Source of the DNA: Maylandia zebra
Taxonomy: Eukaryota; Chordata; Actinopteri; Cichliformes; Cichlidae
Length of the DNA: 64,000 bases
Assembly (NCBI RefSeq): GCF_041146795.1
Contig: NC_135172.1
Coordinates: forward strand, 12,886,137 to 12,950,136
Direction: 5' to 3'
In this document: piece by piece, positions 57,233 through 64,000 of the stretch
Layout of the letters: each line of letters begins with the position of its first letter
Numbering within the stretch: the first letter of the stretch is position 1
Translations under genes and position numbers: made by a program
Notes under the pieces: generated by a model
Database searches by the model: none
Told to the model about the DNA's origin: nothing
Seen by the model: only the letters and a program-made list of their open reading frames with translations

Positions 57233-57861
57233 TGTTGAAATCTCCCAATTCTTTGAATCTTTGGGCTGAAGGAGGGACAATACTCGGTGTATCAATGCTC
57301 AATCAACAATCATTTATTTCCATACAATTCAACAGTCAGAGCATTACAACGTCCGGACGGGAGAGATGCTACCAGAGGGTCAGGCACATGTCTCAAAATG
57401 GTGACGGGTTGCTCAGCTTTTTATAGTCTCTAGTGGCCCCCAGCTAGTCGTAAAAGCCAAAACATCACATTTTTTCTCTGTTACAGCGCCTAAGTTATGA
57501 CCTCGGCAGTTGTTTCTCTGCTTTCTGTAAGGTGGGGGTGTGGAATGTGGTCTATCTATCTCCCCTGTCTTTAGACACAGAGTCTCCTGCTTACAACCTT
57601 CTCTTCATGATTCAACAATTAAGCATGTCAAGAAAACAGTGTAACACATTCCCAGCAGATCAAGGATACAGAGTGATGCACATTTATCTAATGAACTAAT
57701 ATGTGAATATGTTCTGTTAACTCAAAAGTATAATGAGAACTACACTACATATAGCTCACACACTCTATATTAAAGGGTATAATGTGATCTACAGCAGTAT
57801 TCTAATTCAACTACTTTGATTACATATATAAGGTAACATATAATAACAGAATAATCTAATA
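57233..57861 (-). repeat. 5' LTR
   Basis: Looks identical to the 3' LTR by eye. TATA at 57425-57418 and aataaa at 57318-57313 (minus strand). Transcription would run leftwards. Confidence 0.92.
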
Positions 57862-57865
57862 ACAG

Positions 57866-58094
57866 TAACCAAAAACCTAATTTTAAATATTACTATAATG
57901 ATGTTTTATGTTACATAAAATTGGTTTGTGGATTACTTAACAAAATGCTATGAAAACTATTACCATTTGTAGTAATTACAAAATATTTGAATGAATTCTT
58001 TGTATTACACCCCCTGGCATATGTTAATTTTGCTCTGGTTGTATACACGTTCTGTATACTGTTTCTCAATAAAGTTTAATAATAATTTTTTTAA
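57866..58094 (+). mobile_element. Tx1/L1-type LINE fragment (right part)
   Basis: Continues 49177 after the LTR insertion: ccaaaaacctaattttaaat to ctcaataaagtttaataat, matching 42130-42360 of the full-length copy. Confidence 0.85.
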
Positions 58095-58099
58095 AAAGG

Positions 58100-59575
58100 A
58101 TCAAAGAGCGCTGTGGATCATTCTGCGCATGCTCAGATCATACATAATGAAATTCATTTTTAAATACTTTGCTATTTAACAAAGGTGACTTCCCTCTAAC
58201 AAAGGTGAATTTTGCAACACCTGGTGGCGATTCACCGTTATCAACCCTCAAGCTCATGAATTGGCTCTCTCGCTTTTACGTTTATGATCGATTGCTACTG
58301 TTGTCTATCGCATATGTATTATTTGGAACCCAGCATACCTGTAAAAACAGAGAAACAGGAGGTATCAGGAACTACCTGGTGCGCCAGCTCTGCACTACTC
58401 TTCTAGCGAGACACCGCGAATGGGGATGCACAGTACAGTAGTGCAATTCATCCTGATTGGTGATTGGTCAAAAGTCTAGAGTGAAAGGAGAGGCTTGTGA
58501 TTGGTGGAAAATGTGCAATGAAGAAGCGTTCTTTCATTCATTCAGTCTGTTGTCTGTTTTTTCTTCATCAGGTGATGTTTCCATCTCCTTTATCCCACCT
58601 GACACCTGTACTGCTGTCTGTGGTCTTCACCATGTTCACAATGTGTTATTTATGTATTTTGACTGGTTTACAATGACAGGACAGTAAGCATTATCAGTGC
58701 ACATACAATTAAAGCATCTAGTTGTTATGCCAATAGTGATGATGATTATCCTTTGGCTCTTTTGAACCAAAACAGTTTGGAAAGTCCCCTGAAATCAACA
58801 GCAATTGAAAACAAATAGCTCTCTTTTCTTCTGTGTTATTATGATGTGCAATGACTATCCATAAGAGGAGTCTTTTATGTTGCCCCCATGAGACCATGTA
58901 ATTGTTTTACTTTTATACTGGTAAAATGTGAAGAATTATTCATGCCATTGTACTGTCATTTACAGACAGGCAAGAAATTAAAGGCATACCCTGAACTCTT
59001 GACCCCCAGATGGGGAGACATTGCACTTTGCTGCCATGTTAGGGTGCACTTTTGCTATGACAGATTATGTTTGTCCTGTGACAAAGTATTTGAAGAAGTG
59101 TCAGTGAATAGTTGATTATGAAAATGGTGTGATCATATACCATGGCTTTCACAGTCACCAGATCTCAACCAAGAGCATCATGGGAAATTTGACTGACATA
59201 ACAGATAGATAATAGCTCTGTTAGTGTTTCAGAATCAATTCCAGTAAACACTGAAGCTCTTGCAGAGACATGTGTTGTACAAATACTTTATGAACTTGAC
59301 TTTGCCACCTGCTTGTACACATTGCTTCTTTGGTTCAGGTCTGTTATGTTTCTTCATATTTGTGTCTTTTAAACCTGTTGGCAGAGTATGCTATTTGTGT
59401 GTAACTTAATAAAAAAATATACAACATGTTTGTCTTTCTATAGATTTTATTTATTTATGCTTGTATGTTTTGTCAGTGCCTTTTGGACTATAGTGATGCT
59501 GATTCAAAGAAGGTCAGTAAGTCCAAGTCATTCATTCATTAAGTTATTCCACAACTCACTGTTACTGTAATACAA
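58100..59575. other. No gene recognised
   Basis: Several short plus frames (for example 58169-58441) without recognisable domains. Confidence 0.4.
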
Positions 59576-59580
59576 AACAC

Positions 59581-60060
59581 TTTATTAAAATAAATGAAAT
59601 GGTGAAACACAAGGACAACACTGCAAGCAATCAGTAAAACACAAAGACAGCACTACAATCAATCAGTGAACTTGATTCTGACTGTAATGTTTTTTAAAAG
59701 ATCAATTGTAAAGATCAAATGGCACCACCAGCTTTCCCAGGCACTGTTGACTTAAAGGCGCGTGGATACCCTCGGCTTGAAGAAGCTTCTCTGCGTGAGT
59801 CAAGGCAGTGACTTGGCTGAGCAGCTCCTGTGGAGGTTTGGGGAAGACCGTACTTCTCACCCGAGAGTAACGTGCCTCTTTGGTTGCCATAAGTAGCGCC
59901 TGCTGACGATGTGCAGGGGCATCTGGATTAACTACCCGAATCGTCGGTGTCGCCATACCAAGACTATAAAATGGAGTTAAAAAAGGTTAAATTATGTATT
60001 CAGCGTGGCGTCGTGTACTTCCAGCTAAATCCAGGAGCGTCTTAGAGTCGATAACTTACT
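59581..60060 (-). CDS. Small spliced gene, 84-aa protein of unknown function
   Basis: CDS 59956-59702 on the minus strand (starts MATPTIRVVNPDAPAHRQQA, ends LGKLVVPFDLYN) lies in one exon that begins after ttttatag near 59966. An upstream 5' UTR exon ends at 60060 with donor gtaagt, leaving an intron of about 93 bp. AATAAA (59586-59581) lies about 115 nt after the stop. The protein is soluble with a helical middle (PQELLSQVTALTHAEKLLQA), no signal peptide or membrane segment. I do not recognise the family. The CCAAT-rich region upstream and consistent splice and polyadenylation signals favour a real gene, possibly one of the few intact ones here. Confidence 0.6.
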
Positions 60061-60119
60061 GTAAACATAAAAGAAATGCTAGTTTCCATAAAGAATAGCG
60101 GACTTGCCGGCTTCTTCGC

Positions 60120-60325
60120 TGTACCGCCGTATGTTGTTGTTTTGGTGACGCAACTTCCGCCGAGCAGACGATTGGTCGTCTACAGTGGGATTCGGCGCTC
60201 CCATTGGCCCGAGTCTACAGTGTCTACGCTCACCGTAGACTCCGGGCCAATGAAAACGACGTAACCGTCTACAGTCAGCGTAGACTTTGCACTACCGTAG
60301 ACTCGACCGCCCTCTGCTGGCGGAA
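60120..60325. promoter_or_regulatory. CCAAT-box region with clustered GTCTAC/GTAGAC motifs
   Basis: Upstream of the small minus gene. CCAAT boxes appear at about 60175 (attggtc), 60200 (cccattggcccg) and 60250 (gggccaatg). The six-mer gtctac or its complement gtagac occurs seven times in about 130 bp (60178-60302). A CTCF-like core (ccgccctctgctgg) follows at 60308-60321. CpG is denser here than in surrounding DNA. Confidence 0.5.
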
Positions 60326-60397
60326 CTTATATTGCAGCAAAATAAACACTAACAGTAGTTTTTCCCAAAAGGAAGCATGAAGCATAAAAATAAAATG

Positions 60398-60414
60398 GGG
60401 GGGGGGGGGGGGGG
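60398..60414 (+). repeat. Poly(G) run
   Basis: Uninterrupted G run of about 17-20 bases; possible quadruplex or assembly-sensitive spot. Confidence 0.85.
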
Positions 60415-60461
60415 GCTGCAATTTTCATGTATTCATCTATATCATGGTGCCACACATGCCC

Positions 60462-60906
60462 AAAACTTAATTTAGCATATTAAATAAATGTGAATGACCA
60501 GAAACAGTTGTTTCGTAAAGAAAACTGCCCAAAATCAAAATATGTAACTCCAAAATAAAGTTTATTTCAAGCCACTGAGGTTACAGTGATCCTGAAATAT
60601 ATGTACATGTGCTTTACAGTACATAAGGCAGGTCAGTTCTTTACTAATGAGGCCACATATTACTGAATAAAGTGAATAATCGATGGATCTACGTCCATAA
60701 GCACATTTCTCCATTTGTTTACGTTTTTAAACCAGGTCAAAACATTTTTTTTTATTTTATTCTACACAACGAAACCAGAATCTGCACGCTTTTTGTTTAG
60801 AAAGAAGAACCGTTTAATCTGAGCAAATCCCTCCCGCCTTCCATTATCCCAGGACCTGAAGACAAAACTTAATTTAGCCCATTAAATAAATGTGAATGAC
60901 TAGAAA
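60462..60906 (+). repeat. 43-bp direct repeat pair
   Basis: aaaacttaatttagc then attaaataaatgtgaatgac occurs at 60462-60504 and 60864-60906 with about three differences, 402 bases apart. May mark a small duplication. Confidence 0.7.
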
Positions 60907-60909
60907 TTT

Positions 60910-62390
60910 TCTGATCTTTCGGTTTACAAAGTTACAAAACTCAGTTCACAACTACGCAGTCCGATCTACAAAAATTGCTGCACCCGTTTCCAATTCTCCT
61001 GCAAAATGTAAAGAAACGAGGGCACAAGACTTTTGCACACTGCCGTCTATATTAAAGTAAAGCTGGATTCATTCTCATTTAAACACAGTGAAGGTGTTGC
61101 TGGTCCATCAGGTAATAAATCACAGAGCTTACAGTCATCACATGGTTTCAGACTCCAACACCTCCAAATCAAGGGTTCATACGCTTTTTTCTGGCTCTAA
61201 TTCAAGCACTTTTTAAGCACTTTCAAGGTCCATGTTCAAGCTTTCCCAGCACATGGCCAAAAGAACCCACAGAAAGCATGTTTCACTTTGCATCACCTCA
61301 CTAAGACCATGTGAAAATGAAAACGAATCATCTTAGGTTGGTTTAAAAAGCCTTTCTTCCCCACAAAACAGGAAAACTGCACCGAAGATCACATATTTCA
61401 AGCACCCGTGTGAACCCTGTTTACAGATAAATACGGATTCAATGAAACTGCACATTAATCCCATAAACATGAAGCTCTGTCCTCCTACGTGACTGAAGGT
61501 TGATCAGTGACTAAATCAGTGGATACTAACAGTGAGTCCAGAACACACTTCCTAGTTGCCCTGCACAGTGCCTCAGGACTCCAAGGCGCAATTTGCTATT
61601 GCAATAAACTATTATTTATTTATCCACACTTAACAACTCTTGCACTTAATCTATAATAAAATGATGACTATAAATATAATGAAATTTATTTGAAATAAAA
61701 ATTTAATACAATCAGTTTCTTAATGTATGTTCTTTAAAACACAGTGTGTGTTTATTAAATATCATAATTGTAATAATCCATAATTATGTGGATATGCATA
61801 TTACATATATACACACAGAAGCAGGCAGGATAAGACTAGCGTCATATCTGAGACAGTAACCAGGTTCGGACTGTTTCTGAAACCTCCATCATTTTCATTG
61901 TGCAACAACACAGCAGCAGAGGACAATTTGATTTTGTTATGGGAATAAATCACTACTGGAAATCACAGGACTCAGATCAACACACGATCTGCTCAACGAT
62001 CTGTGTTACAGTATTTTTATCTTTTATGAATATATGCCTTCAGCGAAATAAATATGAGTGTATTATGTTTAAATTTCCCTTATGCTTGTAGCAGTCAGAG
62101 GAACGTGCAAAACTTAATTATCATGAGAGCACACTCCCTGACTCCCAGCACATATAAAGCAGTTGTTTTTCTGTCAGTTTCTTTAAGCATATTCTAGTTA
62201 TCAGCACATAGCAACAGAAGGTTTGCCATTTTTCAATTTAATTTATATATTTTATCTTATTCTTTCCCAGTGTGTTGTACAGTTATTTCATTTTTAACCT
62301 TAATTTATATTTTATTCCTTCCTAGTTAAATTTACCCTTTTAATTTTTCATATTTATTTCCTATCTTATTCATAGCCTTTTCCTTTTTTG
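60910..62390. other. No gene recognised; AT-rich
   Basis: Contains ttcaagcactttttaagcac (61200-61220) and long A/T tracts; no coding block or splice-consistent exon was seen. Confidence 0.4.
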
Positions 62391-62394
62391 TTTT

Positions 62395-62490
62395 CTTTAG
62401 GTCACGAGCAGTTATCCAAGCATTTCACTACATATCGTACTGTGTATGACTGTGTATGTGACAAATAAAATTTGAATTTGAATTTATAGA
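62395..62490 (+). repeat. LINE-type 3' end
   Basis: gtatgtgacaaataaaattt followed by gaattt repeats is a typical fish LINE 3' terminus; the body is not recognisable. Confidence 0.6.
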
Positions 62491-62699
62491 TAGCGTACAA
62501 AGCATTAACCACAATAAGTTGTGAAAACCAGCTGTTATTGTTAGATTAAGTTCCTGGAACTGCATGTTCTCCACCCACGAGTGAAGGGCGTGCAGTTAAG
62601 TTCCTGCTTTATCTGTGTGTTTCACCATGTACCATGAAGGTATAAATAAAGGCGTAAGACCAATGCTGAACACGAGAGGTTTTTGGACAAAGTTTGTGT

Positions 62700-62811
62700 T
62701 CTTCATTCTTTAAGCACCGGTTTGAGTACCGTTTAAGCACCGGCACCGTTTCAAAAGTACCGGTTTGGCACCGGTATCGGATAAAACCTAAACGATACCC
62801 ATCCCTACTCA
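62700..62811 (-). repeat. hAT-like transposon terminus
   Basis: Ends tacccatccctactcag (inverse tagggatgggtatcgttt), preceded by repeated ccggtt/accgg motifs; a terminus I recognise from fish hAT elements. It abuts filamin coding. Confidence 0.6.
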
Positions 62812-63206
62812 GGGATGTTAACGTCTCCCCAGGAGACCATCACAGTGTGCTTCACAGGCTTGCGTGTGGTGTAGGTGCAGGTGCTGTTGCCATTATCCTT
62901 AACCTGGACATCCACAGAATTACCTTCAACATCCTGTGCAGAAGAAAAGGGATTAGTTCTATCAGATTTAAGTAGGCGCACTGTCGATTATTGAGAAAAA
63001 GGATTTTAAGTGTGACCCATAATCCGAAAAATACGGTACATGCAATATATTTAACATATTTGTGATCATATACAAAGCCAGATATTCATGGGCTATAATT
63101 TTCAGAGGAGCTTTTCCTCCTTGCTTGGCATCAACTGTGAACTCAGTGGGTTTTCCAACAGCCAGACCACTGCTCTGAAGGCCTGGACCGTACGCCTTAA
63201 CCTAGA
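62812..63206 (-). pseudogene. Filamin repeat fragment, two exons
   Basis: Minus strand: 63206-about 63097 encodes VKAYGPGLQSSGLAVGKPTE then FTVDAKQGGKAPLKII, and 62937-62812 encodes DVEGNSVDVQVKDNGNSTCT then KPVKHTVMVSWGDVNIPE. Together they make nearly one immunoglobulin-like filamin repeat (actin cross-linker). The acceptor before DVEG (ttctgcacag) is good. No convincing donor follows KII (cccatgaatatc, with GT only 19 bases on), and the DVEG exon stops at a transposon end. The VKAYGPG exon starts at another repeat. It is a captured or relic piece; filamin A, B and C cannot be separated from this. Confidence 0.8.
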
Positions 63207-63559
63207 GAAAACTATTTTAAACAAACAATTAAAAAAGGAACAAGTAAAAGATCTACTATAGCCAAAAGATCATTTACAGACTATAGCCCTGTGAACAAGT
63301 ATTTGCCTCCTTTCTCATTTCCTATCTTATTCCATATTTGTCACACTTACACCTTTCACATCAATACATTTATAACATTAGACAACAATGTCTAATATTC
63401 AACGGCAGTTTTCAAGGGCAAAACGCTATCCAAACATACTTGGTCCTATATGAAAAAGTAATCGCACAGAAACCCGATACCTTATGTGTCACCTCTGACA
63501 CCAAGAACTGCAGCAAGCGTTTGGTGCTAGAGGTCACATTTGGACTCTGGACCTCTGTG
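63206..63559 (+). repeat. Interspersed repeat, copy matching 22079-22436
   Basis: Near-identical to 22079-22436, with a 3-base deletion near 63267 and scattered substitutions. Begins exactly at the filamin exon edge. Confidence 0.8.
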
Positions 63560-64000
63560 GAGTGTGCACATGATCTCATTACTGTCTAAAAATCCAAGGA
63601 GTGCTGAATCATTGAAAAATACACAGTAACAGGTGTGTAGCATCGCTAACTAGGTAGCAACAAGCCTCTAACACAGTGTGTGTATGCTAGCGGCTAATCT
63701 AGCAAACAAATGAACAGAGTGCTTTTAGGTGTTGCACAAGGATAAGATGATAAACTGTGTGTCTTTTTTATAATGACCTGCTTCAATTTACCTTAATCCA
63801 AGGAGTGCTCAGTGTGGGTAAATCTGCCATGAGCAGATAAAGTGGATGAGTGGGACTAGGTAGGTGTGCCGAAAACAGGCAACAAAGCTGACGCTGAAGA
63901 GTGTGCTGAGAACATAGTGGCGCCGCCAGCAGGTTTCCGGCTAGCAGGAAGACTTTGCAGTAACACCTCCAACATTGGCAGTCCCATTTTGTGAAAGCCA
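63560..64000. other. No gene recognised
   Basis: Contains ccaaggagtgct twice (about 63593 and 63799), otherwise featureless. Confidence 0.4.

Larger units (their letters stand above)
49178..57861 (-). mobile_element. Retrovirus-like LTR element, pol not recognised, 4-bp target duplication
   Basis: Two 629-bp LTRs that look identical by eye (49178-49806 and 57233-57861) bound an 8.7-kb insertion with acag on both sides (49174-49177, 57862-57865). The minus orientation is shown by four signs: a primer-binding site next to the right LTR, a polypurine tract next to the left LTR, TATA then AATAAA order within the LTR, and a gag-type zinc-knuckle frame at 54380-54183. No protease, RT, integrase or convincing envelope was recognised in the 7.4-kb interior; stretches of (TG)n and a hAT-like end occupy part of it. 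It is therefore a recent but defective endogenous element that would depend on proteins from elsewhere. Assignment to an ERV family is not possible here. Confidence 0.85.

Noticed and set aside
58169-58441. 90-aa plus-strand frame
   Set aside because: No domain, splice context or polyadenylation signal.

Overview
This is vertebrate nuclear DNA, almost certainly from a teleost (spiny-rayed, possibly cichlid-like). It shows spliced GT-AG genes with short introns, tRNA-derived SINEs, L2/Rex1-type and Tx1/L1-type LINEs, Tc1/mariner and hAT elements, Gypsy and retrovirus-like LTR elements, and abundant (TG)n. No bacterial-type operon, rRNA or CRISPR was seen. The species assignment is inference; the vertebrate/teleost assignment rests on exon structure and repeat types.

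Layout: 0-6.3 kb holds a decayed rnf145 copy (-), a SINE, a broken Gypsy pol (-) with a LINE 3' end inserted in it, and a TCF/LEF-type HMG-box gene (+). 7.0-10.5 kb holds the last six exons of a clade-B serpin (-) whose 5' exons are missing; a Tx1 LINE with an exact 13-bp target duplication sits in one intron. 10.9-12.6 kb is a 5'-truncated L2-like LINE. From 12.8 to 21.7 kb lie two blocks of kif1b (-) that skip about 115 residues. Where those exons should be, there are fragments of cip2a (+), lrrc31 (-) and a HERC-type HECT ligase (-), the last with a Tc1 relic in its intron.

22.7-33.1 kb is a cluster of three TOG-domain (TOGARAM/crescerin-like) gene copies (+). The first is truncated. The second and third form a 2.5-kb tandem duplication that looks identical by eye. 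The last exon carries a 32-bp minisatellite and is broken by a scrambled Gypsy element that itself contains an intronless LSM14B segment between protease and RNase H. The end of the TOG exon resumes after the LTR.

34.2-58.1 kb is nested transposon territory. A mariner transposase is split by about 7.7 kb of other DNA, including a MITE with perfect 52-bp inverted repeats and a complete-length Tx1/L1 LINE (ORF1 and ORF2, 14-bp target duplication). A hAT with 8-bp target duplication sits inside a Tc1 relic. An 8.7-kb retrovirus-like LTR element (-) with LTRs that look identical sits inside another Tx1 LINE fragment.

58-64 kb is mostly unrecognised sequence, with one small apparently spliced gene (84 aa, -) that has a CCAAT-rich upstream region, and a two-exon filamin fragment (-) wedged between two transposon remnants.

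Taken together, about nine unrelated genes are present only as partial, often frameshifted blocks. The genes do not form a pathway. The window reads as a mosaic of duplicated gene fragments and nested mobile elements, as expected of a B chromosome, a non-recombining sex-linked region, pericentromeric duplications, or a mis-assembled scaffold.
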